This document shows, piece by piece, positions 36,314 through 49,290 of a stretch of DNA of 64,000 nucleotides. The stretch spans positions 28,259,186 through 28,323,185 of the forward strand of contig NC_052350.1 of assembly GCF_009727055.1 (NCBI RefSeq), written 5' to 3'. Under the pieces are notes generated by a model, which saw only the letters and a program-made list of their open reading frames with translations, was not told where the DNA came from and searched no databases. Source of the DNA: Benincasa hispida. Taxonomy: Eukaryota > Streptophyta > Magnoliopsida > Cucurbitales > Cucurbitaceae. Numbering within the stretch: the first letter of the stretch is position 1; each line of letters opens with the position of its first letter. The translations under genes and the position numbers were made by a program.

Positions 36314-38695
36314 TACTTTTTAAAGTTCAGAAAAAAAAACAAATACAAAGTTATGAAAAGTTTACAAAACTTTCATGAGAGCATAACCATCAAACTAGTT
36401 GAAGAAGAAGTAAGATAAGGAAAAATAAAGAGCAAAAGTATGCTTTGTTCGATGATAATTTATGTGCATTCCCTCCTTCCTTCATTTTGATGTTTATTAT
36501 ATTATTTGTGGTGTTTTTAATCTATTTGTGATGCTTTCCATCTATTTTTGGTTCTTTTATGGCTATGTGATTAGAAAGAAATTTTGTTAGGATGTGTGAT
36601 GGTAGGGATGGACGTTTGGAAAAAGCCTTTTTTATTTGGACAAATTGCAATGCTCCTTTGCTTTTGTGGGTAATGGCAACGATCTTGGTGGAGAAAATAA
36701 AAGTTACTCCATTAGAGTTGAAAAGGGAAGACACAATTGAAATTAGATAAGAATGTATAGAGATGAAAGTGTCACTTAGTCATTTGAAAGTCAAAATGTA
36801 ATTTAATCACATATTTAAGAATTTTTTATGTAAAAGAAAATGACAACAAATAAACAACTAAGGTCATGATTATCCATCTATAATAAAAATTGGTGTAATC
36901 GTAATAAGATTCCATTGATAAATTGGCATAACAGATCACAATTATTGTTACTATTACTATTACTGTTTAGATCAAACGATAATGGTAATAATAAATGAGA
37001 CAGATTTATAATTTCTATTGTAACTGTAACAATAATGGTACTTATAATGATTTTGACTAGTGGGTCCCACGTAATTTTGAAACGCAATTGATTGATCACC
37101 CTCTATGCCTCAATTGAATTATGTTCTTCGATGGCAGACTTGAGAGTGGATTCTTCATTTCATTACGATTACGGAACACAAGTAAAGATAACAAACGTGA
37201 TAAAATAAAGTCTACTTTTAGATTAAGGTAAACACAAGGAATAAAAATAGAATGAAAAGGTTTGTAATGAAGGGCGTGTGAAGGTGTGGTCGAGAGTGAC
37301 TGTAGCTGTAGGGGTGGCTGGCCGTGGATGGTGGGGCGGTGGCGGTGGTCGGAAGGTAGCCGGCAGCGTAGGGACCTGAAAATATATGCGGCGTTGAAGA
37401 TGAAGGAAGAAGGAAGGAAAAAGGCCTAAGGGGGGTCCCACAGACATATTTATTATTATTTTATTTTAAAAAGTCTTCCCACGTGCGGACTTTCCTAACT
37501 GCTTTCACCTTGCCGACCGGCCGACGGCAACCAGCCAACTCCCCATTATTTTCTCTCACTTTTAAAAAATTTCCCTTTTTAATTTCTAATTTCTAAAACA
37601 CAAAAATTTGTTGTTTATTTTTCATTTATTCGTGGACACAAATATATCTATTTTTCTTTCTGATATTATTTTTGTCCCCCTCGTGTTCTTCATTTATCTT
37701 TTAATTTTTAAAACTTCTAATTTCATTTTCTTTTTCTCTTTCCTCGATCAAGTCCAATATTATTGGAAACCAAATTGATGAAATGGTTATATATATCATA
37801 TAAAATTTTTAATGTAATTTTTATTATTTATTCTTTTTTAAATTGAGATGAAATTGGAAAATAGTACTGATTTTTGGGTCATGAATCTTCATGGATTGTT
37901 TTGTAACTTTTTATACAGTAGTTTACTATTGGAATGATGAAAAAGGAATTCAAATTGAATTCATTTTCTTGAAATGTTTGGGTTAAATTACAAGTTCTTT
38001 CTTTTTTAGATTAAAGAATCAAAGAGTAACCCAACCAACTAGTCCCCACCTCCTAATCATGGATGAGAGGGAGAATACAAATAAAAAAGATATCTTTTCA
38101 TAATAAAGAACAATTTTAAGAGGACATCAAAATTACAATAGCATGAGTAGCATTGTTTTCCTCTCTAGTGTTATGCAAAAGAACTATGACCAAATACAGT
38201 AAGATTGTAGCTAAAGTAGATTTAGAATAATAATAATGAAGAAGAATTCCACTATGTATAAAATAGGAGTTACAAACTTTCTTTCTTATAGAGAAATATC
38301 AAGCTCTCTTACAAGAAGAAACTCTCTATTTTATCTCACTCACTTGTTGGAGTTTTTGGGATGGTTTGACAAACATGGGTCCCCACCTATTTATAGCCCA
38401 AAGAAACTTAGTCATCAAGAAAATCCAATGGTTCCAAATTATCCTTGATAGATGTAAAGGATCCAACAGCTCCAATCTGTCTTTGATAGATGCGAAAGTT
38501 TTAAGGGCCACAAATTGGCCTTGGACAATGTGGAAGATCCAATGGCCTGGAATTGTCTCCAAAAAACTTCTTGAATAATAAAGAAATTTCTTGATAATTA
38601 TCTAACATCTAGGGATGTCACAAAAATGAGCAATATTGACAAACTTTGTAACAAAAATAATGTCCTCAATGAAGATACTAATATCAGCTTAAGAG
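36314..38695. other. Intergenic DNA, no gene assigned
   Basis: 36850-37130 holds the 'gttactattactattactg' tract related to 24650-24900. 37260-37440 is GC-rich; its minus strand reads as a proline-rich frame (PPPPPHHPRP) that I do not recognise. 37500-37560 is leader-like. 38236-38578 contains overlapping short frames and a repeated 'ccttgatagatg' unit (38446 and 38480) without any known family. Confidence 0.4.
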
Positions 38696-38699
38696 CTCT

Positions 38700-38968
38700 C
38701 ATTTCTATTCAATAATTGATTACTTCCAAAGCATCAAATTCCACCTCAAGTGATAGATTGGTCCTGGGCCATTCACGCTCAACTGCAGAAAGACCCTCTG
38801 AAACAGCTTCAAATTCAGCATATTGACATTCCAACCCTTGCTAATACTCTTACAACCCCCTAAGATCGATCAGCCATCATGATCGCAAACAATCCACCCG
38901 AACCTTTCTCTTTAGACTAGGTTGCAACAGAATTCAACTTTCAGCTATCCACCTTCGGCGGAGGCCAG
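38700..38968 (-). pseudogene. Plant RNase H-like (RVT_3) fragment
   Basis: Read on the minus strand: WPPPKVDS-stop-KLNSVAT, then KEKGSGGL, then after a frameshift YAEFEAVSEGLSAV and NLSLEVEFDALEVINY. This follows the layout of the RNase H-like domain found at the ends of plant non-LTR retrotransposons (PPP..KLN.DAA, GGLG.V.RD, AEF.A..EGL, ES D). The first catalytic aspartate is lost and stops are present. The upstream part to 39330 could be the preceding linker of the same protein, in several frames. Origin from a dead LINE-type element is likely. Confidence 0.65.
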
Positions 38969-40150
38969 TAAGGACAAACATTGTAGGGAGGGGAAATGGT
39001 TGACATAGAGGGAGCACAAACATCCCCCAACCCTCAACCCTCACCCATAAAGATCTTAAATATGGACTTCAATCGAGTTCTTCAGAACGGCAAGATTAGG
39101 CACCTCCTTCCTAAAACATATATTATTGCACACTCCACATGCTCCAAAGGACGATTAAAGCACAATTTAAACCTTCGCATAGACATACACATCTTAGGTA
39201 ACCCCAATAATCCAAGGGAGACCTTATCCCCACCTCTTATAACCTACTCACTAAAGGAATTAATGCTAACTCGTTGTGTCTTCTATGTAGGAAGCAAATG
39301 GAGTCTACTTGTCACGTTATGCAGAGTGTAAGTTTACTAAGAAAATTTGGAGTCATTTCTTCCCTGTTAATGTTGGTATTTTTGGTATTGTTATGTTAAA
39401 TTACAAGTTTAGATCATATATTTTTAGGGTTGTATCTATTTAATCCTTCAAATTTAAAAAGTATTTCGAATAAATTTCTAAACTTTTGTTGATTTCAAAA
39501 TTCGGGGAGGGGAAATGTATCTCCATGTGATACAAGTAGTTAATTTGATTGAAAGGAGGAAAATGTGGCTTGCAAAGAGAAAATCTATACAACGTGTGGT
39601 ACTTACCACATACACTCTAATGCTTAAATCAGAGAGAGTCAAAGATTATGAAGCTAAGGAGTTTGAAAGTAGAATTATAGTTACTTCAGATGAAGCTATA
39701 ATGATGTATTTATATAAGTGATTGACCTAGGTTGTTCTAATAGGGTTTCGTGGTAACTTTAGGATAATCATATAACTAACCATCCTGAGGATCGTGCCCT
39801 GTTTCACATTTGGCTAGGGTTAACCTTAGCTAATTTTTGTAATAGAGTAATATTTTGGGCCAAAGCATGCGTGAGACATACCTCATTAGCTATTCTACTA
39901 ATGTAGCCGAGGCCGAACATGTTAATTTGAATACCATATTGAAAGTTCAAAATTTTATTAGACATTTTATAAACTTCAACAAATTTGACATCAACATCAA
40001 AGTTTAAAATTTAACCATAAGTTTTTGCATTGAAAACACGTACCTAAAAAAGAAATTCAATTTGAGGTATACTACCACACATGTTGACTAGACAGCCAAA
40101 AAAAAAGAGAGAGAGAGAGAGAGAGACAAAACAAAACAAAAATCTATAAA
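38969..40150. other. Probable LINE-derived and unassigned DNA
   Basis: 38969-39330 in broken minus-strand frames may continue the RNase H fragment upstream. 39395-39500 has 'aaattacaagtttag' type repeats. 39515-39721 is open on the plus strand but resembles nothing I know. An (ag)n run lies at 40107-40124. Confidence 0.35.
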
Positions 40151-40154
40151 AACA

Positions 40155-40320
40155 ATAGTTTAGACTTCGTTTAGTAACCATTTGATTTTTTTTTAATTAG
40201 GTCAATAAACATCTCTACTACTTCTAAATTTCTTGTTTTTCTATCTACTTTTTACCAATGTTTTCACTATTTTATTATGAAAAAAAATGAAAACCACTAA
40301 AGAAATTTAAGAGGAAGTAG
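40155..40320 (+). repeat. Copy of the 'acttcatttggtaacc' short repeat family
   Basis: It reads 'gacttcgtttagtaaccatttga', a T-rich run, then 'aaacatctctactacttctaaatttctt' and 'ctatctactttttacc', the same order as 10661-10870. Confidence 0.6.
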
Positions 40321-40329
40321 ACTTAAATT

Positions 40330-41084
40330 TTGCCGTATACACAAACCACTCTTGAACGACAAATAAATTTTTTACAATCAACCCCTTAGAATCATAGAAT
40401 TATTACAATTTAACCTAATTGTTTTTAATTCTAAAAAATTATATATATATTAATCATTTATAAATAAGAAAAATTGTATTGTGTATCAATTTGAATTTAA
40501 GGATTTGCAAGCGTGTCTTCAACTTTTCAATTGTTGCAAATATGTCAAAATTTTCAACTTTTCAACTTTTCCAAAAATAGAGTAGCAATGGAGGTCGAAG
40601 AAAAATGTAAAGGTGGTGGTGGTGGTGGTGTTGGCGGCATAGGAAGCAATAACAAAACTGGCCACGACGGTGGAAATGGGAGCAATAATGGGATGAACGA
40701 CAGTCAAAAGGCTACCGATGGGGCAAACGGAATGGGCCATGATTTATAAAGCTTGGTCGGTGCTCATGGATTGGGAATGTCCATATTCAACTTTTCAACT
40801 TTTCAAACGATCTATGGAGTTGCCTGTCTTCGCCATATCGTCGATCGCTAGTCACGTCACTCGTCGATTGTCGATTTTCGTTGCCGATAAGTTCCTATGT
40901 GATTTTCTCTCTCTCCTGTCTCTCCCTCTCTCTCCCCTCTATGTGGTAGCCCTCTCATTTCCAACATAAAGTAACCTTAATTGAAGAAGATCTATTTAAC
41001 TATAAAATTGGCACAAGTCTTTATTTACGTAAATGCCATTTCAATTTTAAAAATTTAAAATAACTAGTCATTTTCAACCGTGTA
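40330..41084. other. Intergenic DNA with a glycine-coding repeat, no gene assigned
   Basis: 40585-40748 includes an open frame with a (ggt)n run and GSNN/GHDGGNG words (MEVEEKCKGG start). It has no known domain and could be a decayed reading frame. 'caacttttc' is repeated several times nearby (40540-40570, 40785-40805). Confidence 0.35.
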
Positions 41085-41275
41085 TCAATTGTATATCAAG
41101 TATATTCAGTGTCTATTAATAGTCTATCAAGTGTATATCAACGTGTATCAAGTGTATACTAGTATTTCAAGTGCATATGAATAGTGCATCAAGTGTATCA
41201 AGTGCATATGAGTAGTGCATCAAGTGTATATCAGTAGTGTATCAAATGTATCAAGTGTGTATCAGGTGTATCTAT
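41085..41275 (+). repeat. Degenerate 'tatcaagtgtatca' repeat tract
   Basis: About twelve copies of 'tatcaagtgtat' or 'catcaagtgtat' occur in 190 bp at uneven spacing. It is the reverse-complement wording of 22700-23120. Confidence 0.75.
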
Positions 41276-43099
41276 GCTTTTTTGACATTTCGTGGACTTA
41301 ACTTGTTCTTTTGCCATTTTTGTAAAAGTAATAAGTTTGGGCTATGGACTTAATTTTTAAAACTTAATTGGCCAAATCTGCTAGAAGCCCTATAAATTAT
41401 CGTTTTGAGAATGATATTGAGATGTAGGTTCAATTGGGGAGTTTGACACATGATTCGACGTGTTTTGCCTGAAAATGTTAAGTTGGGACAGTTAAGTAGC
41501 TTGAATTTAGAAAGTTTAGGAGTGCATATTTTGGAAGCCTTAGTTTTGAGTTGAAATTTAGAAATTTTGAATTGTGAAATATTTAATTGTATTAAAAAAA
41601 ATTTATATTTTAAATTACTTTATCTGTTCATTTTAATTATTTAATTTTGATGTTTTAATATACTTTAGAAAAAATAATTTTAACAAGTTGAATTGAATGG
41701 AATAAAAACAATTATATGACATGACACATTTTAAATGATAGGTTGATATTATCATATTTAAATTTTAGGGTGTCAAGAGAGTCATAATATTCATGAGAAT
41801 AGAAAGGACAAAGAAAAAGGAAGATTGTGGTGAAAAAGGAAGAAAAGGAAAGAACATATTTTATTAAAATCATACTTTAAAATTGTACATTATAAATTAA
41901 AAAATAAATAAATTAATATATATATATATATAGGTCTCAAATCAAGAGTGGAATAAATGATTCACACATAAGCACGTTTTTTAAAGATATAAAATAAAAT
42001 ACGATTAAAATTTTTCACTCCAATCATAAAATACCACGATTGGTAACAACTAAAAAAATATAACATTTTGAAATAAGATGTTCAACTTTCAATTAAAAAT
42101 TATAAAAATTAAATATATTAAAAATAAAAATAAAATAAATAGAAACTTGAAGACAAAAGATTTAGAGCTTCGAAGTATCAAAATCTCAACTTTCACGAAT
42201 ATCCATTTATATAAATGAGATTTTTGAAATTTAAATGATTAAAAGGGAAATTATGAAAAATACGTACATAAACAGATTAAAAAATATATATCCAATTTAG
42301 GAGTTGTTGTAAAAATGCCCAACAGATTAAGGTTTTTTTTAAAAAAAAAAAAAAAAAATTTATTCCTCTTATATTATAAATTTTTAGTGGGATAGAAAAA
42401 GAAAGATTTCCTTATACAAAGGCAAAAGCATGAATCAATTTAAATGTTCTAATATACAATCCACTTTTCAAAATAAATAACGCTAATGATGGTCAATTAA
42501 TTTTCACGTGTCGAAATGAGCTTAGTTTAATTGATATAAAATATTATTATCAACTTCAAAATTAGATGTTCAATTTTTACTTTCCATATTATCAAAAAAA
42601 AATAAAAGTCTTCATCGATTTTCTATTAAATTAATACAATGAACTAACAATTTTGATCGCATAATTATTATGGGTGAATTTGGACCTGACAAAATAATAG
42701 GAAAAACAACAAGGAAGATAAATCCAAGATGAAGTGGACTTGAGATTAAATAAGTCCAAATGTCAACTGACATTGATCCACTGAGATCTAATCATAACTT
42801 ATTAAGATGAAGAACGATCCATCTCATTCTAATTTAAAGAGGAGAAGGTAGACTTCAACTTATTCTCTCTGTAAATACATAACTATAACTTGAATAGGAC
42901 CTTAATTTGGAATATAAACTTTTGACTTTATCTCCATTCTATATTTCTTCATCTCTAACTTTGGAATCAGAGACATTTTTTTTTTCAAGCCTTTTCTTCT
43001 CTAAATTACGAACTTACGGTTGTTGTCACATGAAAGTCATGTGTTTTTTATACGTCGGAATTTTGATTTAGACAATCAAATTGCTTTTAATGGAGATTA
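41276..43099. other. AT-rich intergenic DNA, no gene seen
   Basis: No protein-like frame. It contains a (ta)n run near 41918-41932 and a poly-A run (42341-42358). Confidence 0.45.
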
Positions 43100-43655
43100 A
43101 GATGAGGACAGAACAAAATTGATTGCGTTGGGTTGGGTTGGGTTGAAGATATTTTTTGGACCAACCCGAAAATTCGGCTTGGTTTGATTGGCAACCCAAA
43201 TGACTCAAATAAAGTTTCCAACTCAACCCTTAAATTTCGGGTTGGGTTGGGTTGTTGGGTTATAACTTTTTTTTTTAATGAAAAATATGTAAATTTATAT
43301 ATAACACATAACTAGTAACTAAAATCCCATAAAATTAAGATGCTAAATACCAAATACCAAATATCTATGATATTTATTGTAAACTTTAAACAAAGACAAA
43401 TATCATAACAATTTTAAAAGAAAAATATTAAAAATTCAAAAATTAATCCAAAGAAATCAAACTTTAAATAAAGAGGAATATATATATATATATGTATACA
43501 AAATTGGGGTTGGGTTGGGTCAACCCAAATTTTTTTTAGCCAACTCACAACCCAACCCAAACCAACCCAAAAACAAAACTAACCTAACTCAACCCTTACA
43601 TTTTAGGTTGGGTAGTCCGAGTTGTTTGGGTTGTTGGGTTATTTGAACACCCCTA
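43100..43655 (+). mobile_element. Short non-autonomous hAT derivative
   Basis: The right end 'gttgggttatttgaacaccccta' matches the right end of the hAT element at 3664-8239 ('actgggttttttgaacatcctta'). The inner left part 'ttggaccaacccgaaaattcgg' (43156-43177) matches 'gtggaccaacctgaaaattcgg' (3709-3730) of the same element. About 560 bp remain, without transposase. The left terminus is decayed and no 8-bp duplication could be found. It is a deletion derivative of the same or a close family. Confidence 0.65.
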
Positions 43656-44494
43656 ACCAACATCTCTCATATAACAAGTAATTACAGACTACAAATCAAT
43701 ATTCCCATACATAACATTAAATGACCAACATAGTAGACCAACCTATATTTAAAGAATTTTTGTTTAATTGTAAACTTTAGATTATGAAATTCATTTTAGG
43801 AACGTTTTAATTCTATTCCTTCTCGTATCCTTTAAGTATTTAACCGTTACATGTAATCAAATCGACACATGACAATTAAAATTCTTAATTGAAGGATATG
43901 ATATAAGTTTCTGGAAACTAAATCGATAATGGTATTAAAATTCAGAGACTACAATTATAACCGTAACCGAAAAGTGAGTGAAATAAAATATAGTGTTAAT
44001 ATTTTAGAGTTAGATAGATGAATAATTTCCATCTCTCCTATGAAGGAAAGTTCCAATGCTAAACACATTTTTCTTGCTTCTCCTAATTGATTAAACAGCC
44101 ACAGATGAGAGTAAAAAACAGAGACCGACAAAAAGAAGAATATGAATTTTGTCTTGAGACTACTACGTACATATATCTGTGGCTTTATATAAAGCCATCA
44201 AGTGACTTAAATGTGCTAAATGTTTGCCATATTATAAGCTAAGTTTCCATTGTTTGGTTCTGCTGCACAAAGTACAATCATAACTCTGTCAAACCAAGAA
44301 ACTTTACTTCTACGATAGCTGGAAGAGCCCTACCAATGGCATCATTAAGTTTCAATCAGTTCAAAGATGCATGAATGACAATCTTAGGTTATGTGCAATC
44401 ACTATCAAGAGGCATTTGATGCACGATAAAAACATAAAGTTGAGTTGATAATTATTATTTGGAGAGTTATATTGTCTATGTTTGGTGTGTAAAA
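43656..44494. other. AT-rich intergenic DNA, no gene seen
   Basis: No recognisable coding sequence. 44432-44475 contains a 'gttgagttgataattattattt' unit that is repeated at 44499-44520. Confidence 0.4.
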
Positions 44495-44568
44495 TTGGGT
44501 TGAGTTGGTAATTATTATTTGTGTTTGGATGCAGAGTTGAGTTGGGGTATCTGATGTTATTTTTGTAA

Positions 44569-44613
<45 letters not shown>

Positions 44614-45974
44614 TTAAGTTCAATTTTCAACCATACACATATTTTTCTAACTTTTCTGAGATAAAAACCAAAAAACTTCCAATTTTTTTCTATTATCAAA
44701 ACATAATAAATTCTCAACAAAGTATTCATATACATAACACAAAATTTTGAATTCAATCTTTTAAACACTCAAATAGGAGTGATTATTCCATTAAAAAAAC
44801 CCAACTTAATGATTAATTACCATAAACATTAAAAAGGACCGAAAAACTTAATGTGATCAAATAAAACTATTGACATTGTTTTAGATAAAAGGAATGACAC
44901 TTAAATGTTAATCTTAAAAAAAAAAAATCCAAAATCTTATAATTTAAATCATAAAACCAACTATTAGATGGTCTTTTTTTAACCAATTTGTGAAATATGG
45001 ATTTACCTTTTTTTTTTCAAAACCGGTGAATTGATTTTAGAAATATTGATGTCTATTTTTTCTATTATTATGTTGCATTAGTGTACAAACAATCTTTTTT
45101 TTAAAAAAAAAAAAAAAAAACTTGAGCCATAATTTTAAATTTCACTATTTCATTAGAATTATGTAATATTTGAAAACATCCAGAGATAGGTTGTCTAAAA
45201 CATATCGTTGAACTTTTGTTTAGTAAAACAATAATAGGACGTCGTATGCAATATTTTTTAGATCTAAGAAAAAAATGGAATAGAAGAAGAATAATTAGAT
45301 TTAAAAGAATAGTCATGGAAAGAAAATAAATAAAAGAAAAAAAAAAAGAGTTAGAAAGAAAAGGGAAAATAAAACCCATACGAGTCTAGCAGGGAAAGTA
45401 GAGAGAAAATGAGAAAGACGAATAAGACGGCGAAAGAAGAGAGAAGGGGAATAAATGTGAAAGAGAGCATGAGAGAGAGAAACGATAAAATAATTGAGGG
45501 GGGAGAGAGTAATGAAAACACGGTTTCCCAAGTGAGAATGGTAGTGATAAAATGGTGGGTAATTAAACTCACCGTTTTCTATTTATCAGTGGTTATCAAA
45601 GTTGGGCACACGAAAGTGGTAGGTAGAGTATGTCGTCGAAATTACTTGTGTGAAGGTAGTCGTTGGAGTTAGTTGTTAGAGTTGTCATCGATGGTAGTTG
45701 GTGGAACTCAAAGTTCTTCGAAGTTCGTCATATGAACGTGAAAAACAGAGTTTTTTTTTTCTTTTTTTTGCCAAAGTGGTTGTTGGAATTGGTTGTTGGA
45801 GTGTTGTTGGAGGTGGTTGTCGGAGTTGGCCACCCGAAGGTGGTCATTGGAGTATGTCGCCGGAGTGTGGTAGAGGTAATCGCCAATGGAGACCGATGAG
45901 TGGAAGCATTAATAATCAACTTAACCCCAACGTTGTCAAATATTGAGTTGGTAAAAAACACCAACTCAACCCAA
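44495..45974. mobile_element. Element with 15-bp perfect inverted ends ('ttgggttgagttggt')
   Basis: The 15-mer at 44495-44509 is repeated exactly, inverted, at 45960-45974. Between them are poly-T (44573-44612), AT-rich filler and a GC-richer part (45590-45900) with repeated 'gttgttggagttggttgtcgg' words. No transposase is visible. A second, inverted relative lies at 48790-49290. Length about 1.5 kb; superfamily unknown. Confidence 0.5.
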
Positions 45975-46335
45975 CTCTCCTCAGTGCAGCTGTTTCTTTA
46001 GACATTAGGCTTTTTTTATTATTATTATATTTATAAGAGCCTCTTGGGATTTTGTGACCTCGTTTTCGGTTTCTCTTCACTCATGAATGACATTAGAGAA
46101 TTAATTGTTTTCGGTTTAACCAGTAGGTGAAACTTGAAAGAACATCAAGTTTCACGACTTCATGGCAATCGCCGCAAAATGCAAATTTTCTTTATGATCC
46201 TTATAGGACTAATTCCATTAGTTTTGTTTTCTAAACAAACCGAAGGCGACGGCGAGTTTCTCGCTGCAGAGACATATGGACTTGAACTTTTCATCCTCTC
46301 ATGCAAAACCAGATTAGTATTAGGGGTAAATCCTT
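45975..46335. other. Unassigned DNA left of the PPR fragment
   Basis: A plus-strand frame from 46134 has a hydrophobic stretch (MQIFFMILIGLIPLVLF) like a signal sequence. It is followed by nothing recognisable. I give it no function. Confidence 0.3.
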
Positions 46336-46339
46336 CTTC

Positions 46340-46786
46340 TTCAAGTTTATAATTTTTCTGTTTCTGAATGTGATCAATCTCAATCCAACTGACCCACCAA
46401 ACTTCTTGACAGTCTTGCTCTTCGTGAGAGTCCTAACTGATGCTACATCCTTCCATCTACCCCACGCATATTTGAGAGCATAATATATGGTACAACATTT
46501 CAAGGATCCAATTCAAAGGGATACCTAGCTGCCATTTCTGCATTCAATGTGCTTACATTCATATACTTTGTGGGCGCAAAGCCTTCCCTCTGCATTCTTC
46601 TAAAAAGCTTGAGCGACTCTTTTCGACTGTTGGATGCAAATTTATATTTAGCATACGCAGAGAGCAGAGCATTCCAAAAGAAAACATCCCTTTCAAGCAT
46701 TTTATCAAACAGGTTTCAGGCATCTGGAAGCTTCCCAAATTTTGCATACAAATCAAGTAGCTGATTGTGGAGAAAGGGATCGGTGG
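46340..46786 (-). pseudogene. Pentatricopeptide repeat (PPR) gene fragment
   Basis: The minus strand from 46786 reads LLDLYAKFGKLPDA, a TGA stop, then NLFDKMLERDVFFWNALLSAYAK, the typical PPR helix pair of the PLS class. It then jumps to KLFRRMQREGFAPTKY and, near 46480-46345, to YALKYAWGRWKDVASVRTLTKSKTVKK, which resembles the E-domain of plant organelle RNA-editing PPR proteins. Several repeats are missing between these parts. Intact relatives bind specific RNA bases in mitochondria or plastids. The stop, frameshifts and deletions make this a dead copy. Confidence 0.75.
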
Positions 46787-48426
46787 CTTCTTAGAATCTT
46801 GTTTTATACGTTATTTCTGCACAAATGATTCATTTGTTTTTCTACTATATGGGCTGCAGAATCTCGTGTATGAAGATCACGAGCCAGATTCTATAGTTCC
46901 TCATTGTTGTTATTATTATTATTATAATACTTAATTTCAAGTTGGTACTTATAATTTTAATATATTTTTATGATTGTTGTATTATTTATAAAGTAAACCA
47001 ATTGGTTCATATGAGCAACATTCATCTGTGGTAGGGTCCTAATAGAAAACAATTTCCTCATGAACTTAGTTTTTTTGGGTGCTGTTGTGTTCAATCCTGG
47101 TAACACTTTGATGGTTGGAGCATTATCTTCATTCGCTCAAGGTAAGTGTGTTATGTCAGAACTATATATATTTTTATATATTTATATGTATGTATTTATG
47201 ATAATTTTGCAGGAAAAAAATGAAATGCTTTATATTAGCATTGTCTTTTGTAATCTTAATTAATTCATTCCGTTCGTTAATTTTCATGGTAATAATGTAT
47301 GAATGACAATTATTTTGTTTTTTTTTTTATATAAAAACTAGTTTTTAGTAACAATGTAATAAAATTTTAAAATTAAGTTTTATAACAAATCTAGTTCGCC
47401 TTTAAATTTCTATTTATCTCTTTTTAAATCCAACCTAGCCTACAAACATCCCTAATTCTTAATCCATCAATAAGTTTTTTTTTCCTTTTTTTTTTTTTTT
47501 TTGGAAGAATGAAGAATGAAAAGAAAATAAGAAATTGGAGGGAAAAGAAGGAGAAAGAAGGAGGAAAGAAAAAAAAAATTGTCGAGAAGAAGGATTGATG
47601 CAACACATCAGTCTTAGAGCTCCTACATGAAAGAGTCAAATTTTTTTTATTGTGTGGAAATGAGTAAAAAAGAGAGAGAAAGAAGAAGAAAGAGATCTTA
47701 TATATATCAAGTAAAGGAATGCATATTTCATTGGGGGCTTATAACATATATATTTAGGGTTTACAAAATAAGGAAAAAGAAAAGTTCTCATCGGTCTTGG
47801 TGTGGCGGATTTGTATAGGTAGCACGAACAAAGTCCATCTTCATATGGGGGTTTATAACACAATCCTTCATCTTCATCTCTTATTCTTCTTCAGCCATGG
47901 CTGCCACGGATTTGTATAGGTGACTGGATCTTGGTGCACAGCACAATGGAAGGGAGCAAACCACACAACAGGAAGGCAAATAGCGGCTTACCTTGGTGAC
48001 CCACGGTCGACGATCAGAAGGTTGATGAACGAGGACGAACAACTGATTCCAATGGATGAATGATTGATGAATGAGGACAAATGGCGCGCAGCATACTGGC
48101 AAACGGTGGCTGACGGCGATGGTCGAATCTAATGAGCGAATGGTGGATTGGTGAACCGTGACGGCGACGGTTGGCCGAATCCAAGGGTGAATGTCGACAG
48201 CGGAGGGTGTGAGATTTTCGGAAGGAGGAAAGAGAGGGAGGAAAAAGAAAGGGGAAGTGGAAGAGTCAATAATTTTTCTTTTATAAAAAGAAACATTAAT
48301 TGGCGTGAAACCCTAAACTTGTGTATAGAGGAGATAAAATCACAATTATATTTATTTGTGTGGAACCAAGGGCTAAATTGTAAATAGTCATTGACATTAG
48401 TAGGAAAACAAAATCCAATACGCCTT

Positions 48427-48468
<42 letters not shown>

Positions 48469-48789
48469 TTCAAGACATTAATGTAATATAGTCCCTATTT
48501 TAAGGTCTTTTATGTCGAAACTCCTATATGTAAATATAACAAAATGTTATTGTCTATCCGTGTTTATTGGTGTCTATCATTGATAGACAATGACAGTTTG
48601 TTATATTTAAAAATATTTTCAACAGTTTTTCTATTTAAAACAAAAAAAAAAAATTTCAAATTTGAAAAAAAAAAATATTTTTATTTCTCACATCTTATAC
48701 TTTGTATTGAAATTTAGTTTCAACACATTTTATTAGCATAGACTTTATTTCCTCTTGTAATTCAATTTTTTTTTTTTCTAATCATTTAA
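46787..48789. other. Intergenic DNA, no gene assigned
   Basis: 47480-47720 is purine-rich (gaagaag). 47880-48230 is GC-richer with repeated 'gatgaatgattgatgaatgagg' words and short minus-strand frames with no recognised domain. A poly-A run is at 48430-48465, and a 'gtctatcattgatagac' palindrome at 48573-48589. Confidence 0.4.
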
Positions 48790-49290
48790 GGGTGTTTGAC
48801 TAACCAATATGAGTTGAATAGAGTTGGTAAAAATTATCAACTCAATCTTTTCCCACTAACTTTAAATCTTGATAGAGTTGGATTTGTTATTTTAACCAAT
48901 CCATTCCAACTCAACCAAACTTTTCGTCCCCTCCAACGTGTTCAATGACTCCACTCGAGGTCACTGCTAGTGACAACTGTTAGCACATGTAGGGACCAAC
49001 TTTGCATGGCCTCCACCAAAAGCTACCTTCGATGACAATCACCTCTAACGACCAACATTGACATTCCCAAGTAGCCAATTCCGACGAAAATCACCTCTAA
49101 TGATCAACTTCGACAACTACCAAATCTATTAGCCAATCCCAACGATCAGCTCTAATGACCAACTCAACTCTGCATCCCAAATATAGACTTTGGTTTAGAA
49201 AATCTATACAAACTTAGCTCAACCTTGTATCTCAAATACAGACAACTATTACCAACAATGATAATTATTAACGACTCAACTCAACCGTAC
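48790..49290. repeat. Relative of the 44495-45974 element, short
   Basis: It starts with 'gagttgaatagagttggtaa' (48810-48829) and ends with 'gactcaactcaacc' (49270-49283). In between are 'ccaactccgacgaaaatcacc' type repeats, the complement of the words at 45780-45890. The orientation is inverted and the copy is shorter. Confidence 0.45.

Noticed and set aside
40513..40749. Glycine-rich small protein
   Set aside because: Driven by a (ggt)n run; no signal peptide, domain or splice context supports it.
44573..44612. Long poly-T as evidence of a retrogene insertion
   Set aside because: No processed coding sequence is attached to it, and it lies inside an inverted-end element. Similar runs occur throughout the window.
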